Assembly: GCA_903813345.2 (NCBI GenBank)
Contig: CAIIXF020000005.1
Location: 10,855,375-10,919,374, forward strand
Reading direction: 5' to 3'
DNA: 64,000 bases
Source of the DNA: Owenia fusiformis
Taxonomy: Eukaryota > Annelida > Polychaeta > Sabellida > Oweniidae
Each line of letters starts with the position of its first letter. Position 1 is the stretch's first letter. Shown one piece after another: positions 39,601 to 52,397 of the stretch. The translations under genes were made by a program, and so were the position numbers. The notes beneath the pieces are model-generated. The model ran no database searches. It was not told the DNA's origin and saw only the letters and a list, made by a program, of their open reading frames with translations.

Positions 39601-39814
39601 TGTTGGACCATTTTGCTGCTAATTCAGAAGGTAATCTGGCAATTGTAGTCTACTCTCAGTAATAAATCTCTTGTAATGCTCGTCTTGTAGCGATATACAT
39701 TTGATACATGTACATATCCTGGCAATTACATGTGTAATGGCTACTATTATTCATTGCTATATTTAGGATGTACAGACAGCGGTAAAAGGCATTTAAGCTC
39801 CTGTATCTATAGGG
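36625..39814. other. Non-coding stretch, nothing recognised
   Basis: AT-rich. The string TTTTGGAACACCGTGTATATG near 36983 resembles one end of a mariner-type element without a partner. No gene supported. Confidence 0.35.
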
Positions 39815-39904
39815 TTGGCTAAAAACGTTTTTTTTATTAAGCTCTTAATTTTACTTTTAAGCAGCGAATTTGGAAGTACTTTTTCATGAAATGTCGTACT
39901 TTGC

Positions 39905-40105
39905 TTAAACCTCAGATTCATTTGCTCTGCGGCGGCCGTATGGCGACCGTAGCTTCAAAAATTGATATAGAAAAAACGCTTATTCCTATACTATTTTACT
40001 ATTTTAAATATTTTATTCTGCATATATCTCTCGATTTTGGTAAGCTACGGCCCCCATACGGTCACCGTCAAATGTCAAATCAAATGTGACTGAGGCATCG
40101 CATTA
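39905..40105. repeat. Dispersed repeat (copy 1) with internal inverted repeat
   Basis: GGCCGTATGGCGACCGTAGC near 39933 pairs with GCTACGGCCCCCATACGGTC near 40043. A diverged second copy lies at 44690-44855 (CGGTGGACGTACGGTGG...GTGGCTTCAAA...CTCGACTTTGGGAAGCTAC...GACAGAGGCATGAG). Confidence 0.6.
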
Positions 40106-40344
40106 GTTTGCTAAAACAATGCTCCATGTGTGTGCTCTCAGTATTTTTGTAGAATATCAGCAATCGTTAACAGCCTTTCTCTTCTACATGGTGTTCCAAG
40201 AATATTGTTTTTGAAAGGTTATATATATCCATTTTGACTCAATAAAAGCTGCTGGAGAAGGGCACACTGACTATCAAGGACATCATGAAATTGTAGGTAG
40301 ATTCGTCATCAGAGTTTGCCGAGTTCATGTCTTAAATATATACA

Positions 40345-41314
40345 TACAGGGTGGTCCAAAAAAGGGGACACTCATATTTCAAAAATAAATATTGATTTTC
40401 TTGATGAAAAAAATGATGTCATTTTCGTTTCAAAACGGGTTTTCCAAAACTTGCAAAAACCAAATTTTATTGTCAACTTTATTTACATAAACAGACGTTC
40501 AATATGTCCACCATTTTGATCAATTGTAGCCCTCAATTTTGGCCTAAACTGGTCAATAGCATCATTGATGCTGTTGAGACAATGAATTTCACTTCTCAAC
40601 ATTTCTATCCTTAGTAAGGGACTGAGTAGATGTAAGGGGTCCATGATACACCAACTCTGTTAGTTCTCCCATGTGGTTGTCGCAGACGTTGATATCGGAT
40701 GATCCAATTATGTTGTTTGTGGACCATCCTGATATGAGCTCATTTTCGAATCATTACATTTTCCAACAAGATGGGGCTCTAAGCAATAGATCCCACAATA
40801 GTGTCAAATGTTTAAAAGAAAATGTGCCTAGATTCATCCCCCTTAATCACTGATCCCCCCAACATCTGCGGCTACCATGTATGGGGAGAATTAACAGAAT
40901 TAGTGAACCATAAATCCTTTACATCTATTCAGTCCCTGAAGGACAGAATTATTGATAAGTGAAATTCATTGCCTCAACAGCATATCAATGATGCTATGGA
41001 CCAGTTTATGCCAAAATTGAGGGCTACAATTGATCAAAATGGTGGACATATTGAACGTTTATTTATGTAAATAAAGTTGACAATAAAACTTGGTTTTCGC
41101 AAGTTTTGGAAAACCCGTTTTGAAACAAAAAGGACGTAATTTATATTATGGACGCTGGTTGACAGACATTATAAAAAATTTGAACTTATGATATACCAAA
41201 TTAAAGATGAGTAAATTCCCTATCCATTGGTATATAATATGACATGTTTGTCATCAAGAAAATCAATATTTATTTTTGAAATATGAGTGTCCCATTTTTT
41301 TGGACAACCCTGTA
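40345..41314 (+). pseudogene. Foldback mariner-family element with transposase relic
   Basis: The element (40347-41312) has CAGGGTGGTCCAAAAAA and its complement TTTTTTGGACAACCCTG at the ends, and TA on both sides. Plus-strand frames keep the end of a mariner transposase: HYIFQQDGAL...LKENVPRFIPLNH (about 40755-40850), then after a frame change YHVWGELTELVNHKS (from about 40873), DRIIDK, an in-frame stop, NSLPQQHINDAMDQFMPKL and GGHIERLF with stop at 41068. The QQDG aspartate survives. The stretch that should hold the next catalytic aspartate (WPPxSPDLN) is reduced to PPN, so it is dead. The left ~260 bp is an inverted copy of the right end including coding sequence (40430-40610 against 40950-41130). 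Confidence 0.85.
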
Positions 41315-41453
41315 TATATACATACTTGTAAAATAACCTTGCAGCAAGGATGAGTTTATGTAGCTTTGGGTGATCTTTCCAACGGTATATCAAGCAAGGT
41401 ACCATCCATTCAGGTTCTAGCTGTAGCAGGGGATGGAACTCATTTGAGACCCT

Positions 41454-41578
41454 GAATAATAGTACAATAATGTCATTTCTAAGGGCTATATAGTGAAATA
41501 TTGGACCAAGGGCCGGAGGCCCAAGGTCCAATATTTCACTATATCGCTCGCAGAAATGACGTTATTAGTATTATTACC
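41454..41578. repeat. Long hairpin with 54-bp arms
   Basis: Arms 41454-41507 and 41525-41578 with a 17-base GC-rich loop. The innermost 20 bp (41488-41507, 41525-41544) are perfect; outer parts contain a few mismatches. TTATTACCACC at the right outer edge is mirrored again by GGTGGTAATAATA near 41782, so the hairpin may be one end of a ~340-bp palindromic element. Confidence 0.8.
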
Positions 41579-42194
41579 ACCGTTAACGACCAGGACTGAA
41601 ACAGCAAGAAAATCTTACGCATTGAACGATATCTAATTTCCCGGGGAAAATTGCCGGTCCAGAATATATTCTAGACCGGTCCATATGGACCACCACTATG
41701 ACGTCACACATTTCTCAGGTCGATATAGTAAAATAAACGCCTTCTAAACTAGCACTAAAACCCCTAGAACTGGCCCGGCAAGGTGGTAATAATAGTCATA
41801 TCAATTATATGCCACACATCTAAGTCAAATAACAACGCATTTCAGTTTAGATTCGTCATCTCACTGAACTTGACGTGGGATAAATTCTAATTAAGGTCCG
41901 AGCAAACCAAAATTTGATTAAATCATTGGGTACTCTGCAATTTTACAAGCTAATTGAACGCCCTAAGTAATGATGCAGATTATAAATTGGGGCCAGATTT
42001 ACAATTATGATTTCTCCATGTAGTCCCATTTGCAATTTATTATCATGCTAAGTACAAACATGCTACCGTTTATATAAAATACGAATATCGGTCATTATTC
42101 TATGTTTGTTCATTATTCTATGTTTGTCCATTATCAAGAAGAATGTGCTTTTACTGGCACAGTAGTTATGCAAGATAGTAATACTGCATGATGA

Positions 42195-42910
42195 ATTAGC
42201 ACCCAAGGAGGATTGGCTCCCAGAGTGCAACATCGATATTTTTGCCATGTATGGGCATGTCGTGATTACAAAATTCAAATTCAAACATCCTCAATATATT
42301 TTGGTTTGTTTATTTTGAATTAATAGTCGGTTATAATTTCTGAAAATAACAACATTTCGACGTTTCCATTGTAGGAAAATATCGAGTTTCGATCCTGAGA
42401 GCCAATGTAACAGAGCAAGGAGGGTTGGATTCTAGGGTCCTAACACGATGTTCTAATCTCCAAGCATCTGGTTCAGTGCTGGTTTCTACGGCAAAGAACG
42501 CACAAATGAACTGCAAGGAGAATGGCTGATCTTCTAGCATTATCGACGACAACAATGGAAATGTCATGATTGACTGATATTATACGAGCTATAAATTCAT
42601 AATCGGCGATAAGACTTGACATACTAGTTTCTAAATCACTTATTGTGTTTTGATTTTTTTTGGAAACATAAACAAAACTCGCGATTTAAATTCTGAAGTG
42701 AAAAAATGGCGACAGTTTAATTTTGAATTTTGTAATCACGACATATATGATTCCGTATATGGCAGAATATCGAATTGGAACCCTGGGAGCCAATCCTCCT
42801 CGGTACCAGAGCCAAGGAGGATTGGCTCCCAGAGTGCAACATTGATATTCTGTCCCATATATGGAAATGTGATTCAAAATTTGAATTCAAACAGCCGCCA
42901 TTTTGTTCAC
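42195..42910. repeat. Cluster of direct and inverted copies of an AGGAGGATTGGCTCC repeat
   Basis: Direct copies: CCAAGGAGGATTGGCTCCCA at about 42204 and 42812, each followed by GAGTGCAACAT.GATATT and a diverged CATATATGG segment. An inverted copy at 42735-42800 forms a 17-bp perfect hairpin with the second direct copy (arms 42784-42800 and 42815-42831). A weaker relative lies at 42365-42465. Chance frames here come from the repeat. Confidence 0.8.
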
Positions 42911-43479
42911 TTCAGAGATTAAAGAGCAACTGTGTGTTATTGTCGTAAAATAATTGATGGAAATACTTGCAAAATAGAAAAGCCTGTGTCACAAGTGGGT
43001 ATTAACAGGCAAATTTCAAATGTTATATTATAATGATGTTTTATATAATGATGTTTTAATTCGATTGATTCTTAAGGTGGATCTCTTAAGGTAGCACAAG
43101 GTCCCTCGAGTATGGTCATGTGGTGCTTTGTGTAGGCGGTTGAATTAAAAATAACTGGTATGATATCAATTTATCATCTCTGTATTTCCTACAGGAGCTG
43201 TTTCATAATGTATCCTCTTCAGAAGGTTGAAATGCCTTCACGCAAATTACTCACGAAGCAAATATTTCAATAATTTACGTAATGAAATTAAGTAATGTTT
43301 TCATTTAGGGGTGGTGTCCAAATGTAAACAGTTGTTGAATAACAAGCTTATTTTCATTACGATGTAACAGCCCCTCATATTGTGAACTTTTAAAGTGAAG
43401 ATTTATCTCCCTCGTAATTTTTCATAAAAAGCATCAGTCATTATTACACTAAGGAAATCATCGTCATTTACATCTCACT
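42911..43479. other. Non-coding stretch, nothing recognised
   Basis: No gene, RNA or structured repeat seen. Confidence 0.35.
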
Positions 43480-43980
43480 CCAGAAGAAGTGAGTAGCTCC
43501 CATAAAACTATCATATTCTTTCGTATTAGGGGATTCTCCTTAGCTTCCCCGTATGGTCATACAAGCCTTATATGGATCTATCAAATGAGATTTAAAATGG
43601 CGGCAATAGTAAGTTGAACTCCTATATGGCCCTACAGGGGGGGGGGTCTCCCAAAAATGACCTTTCGTATTGGCACGTTCGATAACAAATTTTATCTCTC
43701 AAAGTTCGCTGAACTTGTTTTATGAGTATTCTCTACAAGTTGAACTGATGTTAACGCCATTTCCATGATTTCAAAATTCACTCTGCACATGCGCGGCACC
43801 GAGAGAGCACGTGTTCATGATTGTTCACGTGATCACATCCTGCAATTTGATTGGACATCATACAATGTGGAATCCCCGAATACGATAGAATGTGAAAGAA
43901 TTATGGGAGTTACTCACTATATGGATCTACCACATGATATTAAAAATGGCGGACAACGGTCAGTTGGATTCCTATAAAGG
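43480..43980. repeat. Inverted-repeat element, relative of the 19.3-kb repeat
   Basis: Left arm 43480-43640 (AGTGAGTAGCTCCCATAA...GGGGATTC...AAAATGGCGG) and right arm 43868-43980 in the opposite orientation (GGAATCCCC...TTATGGGAGTTACTCACT...AAAATGGCGGACAACGG). Between them is a G-run followed by TCTCCCAAAAATG (43626-43650). No coding capacity recognised. Confidence 0.75.
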
Positions 43981-46185
43981 GGGAAAGCCCCAGAGCTTTA
44001 GCGATGACTGACATGTTACGTCTCTTTCGTACCACCTTCGTTGCGCAAATTCTCACCAGTTAGTTTTCGAATATAATACGTCTCACCCTAAAGAAATCAA
44101 TTTCGTTATTCCGCCACAATTGTCGAGATTTGGACATCATCCCTAAATCTTAAACATTTTAGAAGCGTGACTGTATCCGCTCTATCCAGTTGAGTGTTCT
44201 ATTTGTCAAGTACTCATAAGTACGTCGGATGTTTCAAGAAGACGGAATGTGATTGAAGAAATCTCATTTTCTACAATGTTGTTATTACTGGGAACATTTC
44301 CGTGAGGAAGTACATTACATTGCTATTGTGTGTTCAAACAAGACAGGCGAAACGCTTGTACTTCAAGGCATGGTTTATGTTCAAACAGGATTGCTTCGAG
44401 ACTCATCAAATACAAAAATGTTCTGCTAACATGCAGTATTGTAAGGCTTGTGAGCACAATTGTTCCAAAATGATAGATTTTTATCCTGATGATAAAGATT
44501 GTATATGTTTTGTTTTGTCAGTGTTGTCTCTCAAAAGATCCTAATAGATTTAAAAGCAAATATCACCGATGCGCGTTAAAAATATGTAAGAATGTCAATG
44601 TAAGGCCAAGGTGAGGGAAATAGGTTCAATTACAGATTTCTTTATTCTCGTATGTTAACATTGTAGCTCGATTATTCAGTAAGGTCTCATTTACATTTTC
44701 TCTACGGTGGACGTACGGTGGTCGTGGCTTCAAACAATCGATATGGAAACACTAAATCGTATTGCTTGTTATCTCAATATTAAATGCTGCTTATTTTTCT
44801 CGACTTTGGGAAGCTACTGCTGCCGTTCAAATGCGACAGAGGCATGAGATTTTTGACAATCTATAACAACTAGTAAATTTGAAATCACTAATCTTACACA
44901 ATGCTTCACTGAGACTAAGGAAGAAATTGTAGAGCACAATTAATATCAGAGGCATTGTGGACACTGTTCTGGCACAGGCTTCTGCGTATTGAATGTTAAA
45001 GATACAATAAAGCATTAAGCTAGCGATATTTTTCATAACGTAACCGTGAATGCAATTCGAAATTTCGAAATTCCTATACAGAATATCGAGAGCAGAATAT
45101 ATTTTATCGTGTGATTCTCTGTATTGCTACTGAGAATGTCCCCTCCGTACCAATATTTTCTGTATTGCGACGGAGATGAACGATTGTTTCAATGAGAGAT
45201 TTATGTGCATACCGTTTGACGTTTCGATTTTATATGCATTGCTTAAAGTCTCCAATGTCTCTTATTTCAAAAAATGTGTCAAATGGTTTTTCAAGTGGGA
45301 AAAAGTAATTTGGAACTTTATTTTCAAACTTTGCACAGGACCTTTTAAGGGTGACAGATTTGATTCATCGTGCCCTTAAGAGTATCCTATTTTAGATATT
45401 AATTTGCTGACCCGTTTGCTCCTAATGATGTCTACTGTTAACATATCTTTTAAGGTACTTCGATCATCAAGAAACCACCTTGCATAATTCTGTAAAATTG
45501 ATAGAGTTTTGAATGCGCGTGTTTAGAAAAACACTTCCCGTCTTGTGAAAACTATAACAAACTGTGACAAATGGTAAATTGGTTTTGTGTGCAAATTTGC
45601 AGTATATCATCTTTATAATTTAGTTAATCAAACTGAAACCGATCCTATATATAGAGGAATGATTGATAATCTAACGCGGTTGCGAAAATAAATGACCTTT
45701 AATGATGAATCTAGCACTGGGTGACAAGATCAGAGCTTGTCTAGTGGGTGTAATAGATATGTTTTTGATGGGCTATTTGCAACCGCTAACTAATGTGAAA
45801 GTGCTAAGTAGAGAGCGGTAATCTTGCTGTCCTTTATCATTGATATTAATTTCTGTTAGAAAATATTATTTTTGAAAGCTCTATGTCCCAGACCAGTCTG
45901 AGGTCTTAGACCACCGAGACAAATAGTTTACACGTTGACAGTATGTTCAGTGACCGAGAACAATTCATTGGTCCTAATGTAATATTTGAAATATGAAATA
46001 ACGATTTTATGTGTTTTTGAGGACTTCCATTTGGCCAAGACGATTTTCTACACACTTTTCAAGAAATGTATCTCTAAGACTGAGTACTGTTATTGATGTT
46101 GACACGTAATAAGTGATATTATTGGTTTTCTGAGGGGACAATTAAAAATAACATGATGTGTGGTTTATTACCATGATAACAATAA
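43981..46185. other. Non-coding stretch with a diverged dispersed repeat
   Basis: 44690-44855 is the second copy of the 39.9-kb repeat. The frame at 44302-44544 encodes a cysteine-containing peptide with no domain I recognise; not called as a gene. Confidence 0.4.
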
Positions 46186-47548
46186 TAGTCCATGGTATGA
46201 AATCTCTAGGACGTCTAATAAAGGAGCTGGTAGCACACTATAGCGCAGCGATATTTGACCTTACATTAACATACCTACATATGTCCCGTAATAATTTTTA
46301 TTATAACCTTTCAATATTCTTCCGGCTTTTAGGCTGAATTATGCCTGCCATTAACAAAAAATCACCCAAAAATAAAATCCCAATTTCGCACAATTTGGAG
46401 TACACAATGCAACAGAAAATAATACAAAATTATTTTAAATATATGATTTAGGTTTCTAAGCTACAAGTTATTTTTCTTATCAATACCCAAAAATATGTAA
46501 TCAGTGTATCGACATTTTGTATTGTTTCTCAGGTATTAATAAGATAAATGTTGCAAATTAATCACTTTTATATTGGAATGACAAATGTTTAAATTATGCT
46601 AGTTTTTCACAAAAGGGGTCTCAATACGTTTCGAGATATGGACTTTTATTCAGCGGTGAAAATTATCAATAAAGGCGGGCCTATTGCTCTTCCTTGACTA
46701 ATTGGGACTATACTAAAATTCTATTTCCCTTAGTTAGATATAGCTCAGTTGCTTATAAAACAACCATCAAGACTTGATCAAATTCATGAATAATTGAGAA
46801 AAATCGATCATTATCTTCCTAAAATTTGATTGTATCCAGCGGTAAGGTCAAAGAACAAACAGCCATCAGAAAACTTGATGATATCCACAAGTAACGTCGA
46901 GGAAGAAAATCAAGGCGTTCGATTGCATATGACTCTAATTGATTGTTAGACATGCCCTTGGAATATATGAACATTCAAATACCTCTGTAACATTTAATTA
47001 GATATAAATCTTACCTATTTGTTATGGTATTATGTTTTGTAAAACATGAACAATAATTTGTTGTTAGACCCCTTGCGATTATATGGAAAAATTCCGGAAA
47101 TAAAATGTTTTAAATGGTAAGAAAACTAATATGTTCCCAATTAAAAATTACCTAAATATTCCACATAATTTTGTTGAATCATCTTGGCTCATATTTGAAA
47201 AATCAAACAAAATCTGAAAAACACACTTGCATAATTACACTAATTAAACACTGACATCTACAGTAAAATAAAATAGTATATTTTTAAATAATGATAATGT
47301 TTCTTTGTTCGTATGCTTAAAATAACGGTCTGTGTCTTATAAAATGTATAAAAGTTCGAATCAAAATATTTACGTTTTTTGACCCCTTGTGATGAAAGAC
47401 ATTTTTCGACCCGAAAGCCGGAAGTTTTTTCAGCAAATGGTATTTTAAAAGAATCAAGACATGTACACCTTCATAAATATTGCTTCAAATGTTGCTGCGC
47501 TATAGTGTGCTACGGATCCTTCATATTCGGAAGTCATACCATGGACTA
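46186..47548. mobile_element. 1.36-kb non-autonomous element with ~75-bp inverted ends and TA flanks
   Basis: The left end GTCCATGGTATGA (46188) and right end TCATACCATGGAC (to 47546) are inverted complements with TA on both outsides. Pairing continues through GTAGCACACTATAGCGCAGC (46231-46250) against GCTGCGCTATAGTGTGCTAC (47494-47513), and more weakly to a TTCCGGCTTT pair near 46320 and 47415. The interior is AT-rich and non-coding. TA target and long ends fit a Tc1/mariner-type or related DNA element. Confidence 0.75.
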
Positions 47549-48084
47549 TAACATGTAGATAGGAGTTTGAACATTTGAAAAATTGTGAGTGTAAATATAC
47601 TTGGAAAATAAGATCTGGTAAACATGGAGCTCAGATGCTAAAATTATTTTACAAGGGGCAATTTCTTCAAGAATAGCTTCTTTAAATGTTTTGACATTTT
47701 ATTTTTGCTTTATTGCCGGTTGAAGTGCATTCCATTCATTTATCATTGTTTAATTCAAATTTATTCAAATTAGTCGATCTTTTGACAGGAATTTGATGCA
47801 TAGGTCTGAGTAGACCTTCTCTAAAAGGAGGTCTACGTAATTAAGTGAAACTTTCTGAGACATATCCAGGCACTAGATTTGCCCGAACTTTATCAACGAC
47901 ATTCTGTGAACCTTTCTCTTATTTCAAGAGAGTTCCAGTTTAACCTTTTAGGGATTTTTGTGAATGATGTCCCAAATATAGCACCAGAGCGAACCTTTAT
48001 AATTTTGATCAAGATGTTTTACAGTAGAGGCTTAGAATATTTAATGTTTTTTGCACATTACAAAAGGTTGATAATAATTTTTGT

Positions 48085-48610
48085 AGAAGTTTTCTGCAAT
48101 AAAAGCGGCAAAATTGTATCTATACAATTTCAAGCAAATTGATGATGAAATAATTGAATGTTAAGTTATGACAAAAAAGTTGAAAAACTGATTTTCTTTA
48201 ATAAAATTGGCAGCCATTTTGAATCTTTGCGACATATTTTGCTGAAGCTTTGAAGACATTATTGATAACTTAGAAGTTAAGGTACCTGTGCAACTTTAAG
48301 CAAATTGATGGAATACTTCATCATGATGAAAAAGAGCTAAAAGCCTGATTTTTCTGCTGTAAGAGTGGCGGTCATTTGGAATATTTGAGACATATTTTAG
48401 ATAGAAACTTGTAGACATTGTTGATAATTTACAAATAAAAGGTACCTGTATAATTTGAAGCAAATTAATGGAATACTTATGGAGTTATGACCAAAGACAT
48501 GCTGCAAAACTGATTTTTCCGCAATAAAAGTGGTGGCCATTTTGAATCTTTGCGACTTGTTTTGTCGAAACTTGTTGGGATTATTGATAACCTATGAATT
48601 AAGGTACCGT
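48085..48610. repeat. Diverged ~165-bp tandem repeat, ~3 copies
   Basis: Blocks recur in order: GCAATAAAAG.GGC, CCATTTTGAATCTTTGCGAC, GACATTATTGATAAC, AAGGTACCTGTG.AA.TT and AAGCAAATTGATGGAATACT. Copies start near 48090, 48260, 48420 and 48580, the last ending at a GGTACC near 48602. Substantially diverged, so old. Confidence 0.75.
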
Positions 48611-49668
48611 ACAAAGAAACACATTTGCGGGTACCTTAAGTTGAATGTCAGATATGAGCAACATGAAATCGCGTTTAGAACCGGATAACCACAATCCCAC
48701 GAAGGACTAATGCGATAGGATTTCTCGACTTGTGGCTATGAGATTGCAATTAAGCCACTGGGAATATTAATCTTTGATACTATTTCTAGAAAAATCTGAA
48801 AACTGATTTTAAATTAAAACCATAAGAGTGAATACTATTCTGTCGATTTTGCACAAATGCATTCGACCCATTCGCGACTTCCAAGGGAAGTATAAGTACT
48901 GGGCATGTAATATTATGTAAACTATTTAACCAAAAATCACCGATTTTTATATACACTTGACCTTTTCTGCCACGCCCATTTTTTCACCCAGCATCCAGTA
49001 GTTTCTCAACAGCATACTAATTAATTGACTTCTATTTTACCTAACACAAAGTGCAATAGTGTAACACCCATCTCTTCATACTTTACAATTTTGAACCAGA
49101 AAATAACATGGCCAGGTAAATGTTTAGCAATATCTTTAAAACTATGAATAAGACTCTCAGAGCCATAGATTGAACGAAACTTTCAATTACATATTCTCCA
49201 AGGTGTACATGGTTTCCTTAAAAATCTGCACCGCCAAAAGTCACTCAATTAGACGATACTAGAAATATAGGCACATATGATCTTGATTCATTGTCTGATA
49301 ATATCTGAGAGTTTCAATCCCGGAGTTTTGGATCTTAGATAGTAGTATGTTTTCTTGAACAGAGTTCATTTACCCCTAGGTATCAACACTTGGTAAAAAT
49401 GTAAAAATAATATAGAATAAAATGTTTAATATACTGCAAAATAAGTTGCATTAAGAGAGAATCATAGAGAATATTTTTTCCAGTATAATAGGCAGTTATT
49501 TTTTGTATTATAGCGGAAAAAAATATAATACGAATTTTGAAGAATTATTTTTGATTTAATAATATTATTCGTGTATTATTTAAAGGGAACAACATATAAT
49601 ACCATATAATATAGAATAATATTTTTGTCAGGAGCAAATAATATGTTGGCATCTGCAATCAAAAACCG
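48611..49668. other. Non-coding stretch, very AT-rich at the right
   Basis: 49430-49650 is dense in AATATAATA-type low complexity. No gene recognised. Confidence 0.4.
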
Positions 49669-52397
49669 ATTATACGCGTTTATTTTCGAGCCGTTAATCC
49701 CTAATTACTCAATTCCTATGAAATGAGTTTCATTCATACTTATACTTAAGTAATTAATCCGTTTGTTATGGTTAATGGATTAATCTCTACAGCTGATGGC
49801 TCTAAAAAATTCCACAAAAATAATTTGCAGAATAAGTTTTTACATATATATTTGATTGGATAATGTCCCTCATGTTATGATTAACATTGTGTTAAATTTT
49901 TGATTCAATCAATTAATTCATTGTAAAGTTAATTTTTGAATTTTTAATTAATTGGTTTTCCTCACATTTTTATTCCATTGTTTCTCTGTCACATTAGGTT
50001 TTTGGCAAACAACTCTTAAATCCCCCTCTTACAAGGATACAAACAACCACCTGTATTCACTTTGCCAACAAAAAACAGTCATGACACAGAACTGCTCAAT
50101 AATTAATAAACACATTACGCATTTTATACAGAACCATACTTAAGGACCCCCCTCCCTGTGGCCAACGATTCTTTCAAATTCATATAGTTTTTCAACATTC
50201 ACATACATGTATTGACATTCCAGAGCAATATAATAAGTCAAACTTTAATCCCTAATTATTCAATTTCTATGATTTGAGTTTTGTTCACACCGATAAATAA
50301 TCAGTTTGTTAGAGTTAATGGATTAATTTCTACAGCCGATGATTCTAATTTCAACCAAAAAATAATTTGCAAATTTTTTTTTTTCATATTTATTTGATCG
50401 TATAATGTCCCTTATGTTATAATTAACATTGTGTTAAAATTTGGATTTAATTGATTGACTCAATGGAAAGTTAATTTTTAATCAATGGCTTTCCTCACAT
50501 TTTTACTCCATTTGGTTTCCTCACAATTTAAATCAATAGTTTCTCTGTCAAATTAAGCTTACAACAAACAAGACTTAAAGCCCTCTCTCACACAGACACA
50601 AACACCTTTATTCACTTCACAAACAACACAAAACATTGATGACACGAAACTGCTATATATCAATACATTACAAATTTGATACAGGTCCATGGCAAGGAAG
50701 GGGGGGGGGGGTCGTTGGGTTCGAGTAAATCACCCTCCCCTTGCCAAAATTCTTTCAAAATCCTATTATCAATTGTGAACCCTTGGTATGTTTTGAAAAT
50801 TGATCCCCTTGGCTAAAACTTATTACAAGCCTGTAATATATTGTATGTTTTGCTCCGATTTTTCTGACAAATCACTGATAATAAATAAGGAAACGTCCAT
50901 TAGGTTAACCGATATAAGTGGTGTTGATCCATTCTAAAACAAAATAAGAACTTGTATTCTCTCACATTTCACAATTCGTGTGTTTTCTGTTATCCATATA
51001 ATATCTGAGATAAAAACCGGGGATATCCCGGGAGGGGGGATATAAACATCAGATTAGTACATGATGTTCTACATTTGTTTCTACTACAATTGGATCATTT
51101 CTTTTTATTACAACTTTCTTTGTTTTCCATTTCCAAATACATATATTCAAAAGGTGCGAGATTCGGTATGTTTAGTTGTTTGATAATGAAAATAAAGAAG
51201 TGGGCACAATTTAATGTTTCATCTGACAAAGCAATGATTACGCTTTGAGCAAATTGGTGCATGGTAGAACAAACTGATGTAAATAACATATTGACATACA
51301 GCATGTCAGAGCAATATGATAAGTAAAATGTTAATCCCTAATTATTTAATTTCTTTAATATGAGCTTCATTAACACTGACAACTAATCCGTTTGTTGGAG
51401 ACAATGGATTAATTTCCTACAGCCAACAGTTCTGAGTTCCACAAAAAAATTATTTGAAAAATAAGTTTTTTATATTTATTTGATTGTATAATGCCCCTTA
51501 TGTTATGATTAACATTGTGTTAAAATTTGGATTTAATTGATTGACTCAACGGAGAGTTAAGTTTTAATCAATGGGTTTCCACTCCATTGTTTCTCTGCCA
51601 CATTTAGTTTACAACAAACAACATTTAAGGCCCCCTCTTACACAGAGTGAGACACAAACAACCACCTGTATTCACTTTGCCAACCACAAAAATAGTCTTG
51701 ACACAGAACTGCTCAATTTTTCAGTTAAATACAAGTACATTACGCATTTTATACAGGCCCGTACCTATCGAGTAACGATCCCCTCCCCTTGGCCAACAAT
51801 TCTTTCAAAATCATGCAGATTTTTACCATTCACATACATGTATTGATGTCAGAGCAATATAAGTAATACCTTAATCCCTAAGTTTTTTCAATTTCTATGA
51901 AATGAGTTTTGTTCACTGATAACTAATCCGTTTGTTAGAGTTAATGGATTAATATCTAGAACTGATTCTTCTAATTTCCACAAAAAATAATAATTTGCAA
52001 ATTAAGTTTTTTATATTTATTTGATGGTATAGTGTCCCTCTTTCTACGATTAACATTGTGTTAAAATTTGGATTGAATTGATTAACTCATCGGAAAGTTA
52101 ATTTTTTGATTTTTAATTGATGACTTTTCTTCACATGTTTACTCCATTGTTAACATTAATTTTAATCAATTAAATTTATTGATTTCTTCTAAATATTTAT
52201 TTTGTAAATATGATTCAAATAGAAATAGAACAATCAAAATAAAATGTATGTGTGACATTTGTAAGTAATGGAGATGAGAAGGCCAGTAGAACGGTTAATC
52301 CTATTAACTGCCATGCTGTGCATTCTTTGTTTTGTTTGGTTAAGTAATTAACCAGATGGATTGTACATCAAGTTGGACGAGAATAATCGCGTATAAT
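49669..52397. repeat. Four-copy ~545-bp tandem array inside an inverted ATTATACGCG repeat
   Basis: Units start near 49690, 50247, 51331 and 51870. Each contains CAATTTCTATGAAATGAG, AATGGATTAAT.TCTACAG, GATTAACATTGTGTTAAA, TTACTCCATTGTTTCTC-like text and CACCTGTATTCACTTTGCCA; the last is cut short near 52150. The second unit carries an extra ~510 bp (about 50770-51285). Units also carry an ACAGG.CC.T..C motif followed by C- or G-runs. Outside, ATTATACGCGTTTATTTTCGAG (49669) is mirrored by GAGAATAATCGCGTATAAT (to 52397), about 20 of 23 matching, so the array may be the interior of one element. Frames here are chance. Confidence 0.75.

Noticed and set aside
44302-44544. Cysteine-containing 80-codon ORF as a secreted peptide gene
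   Set aside because: No signal peptide, no regular cysteine spacing, and no recognised family.
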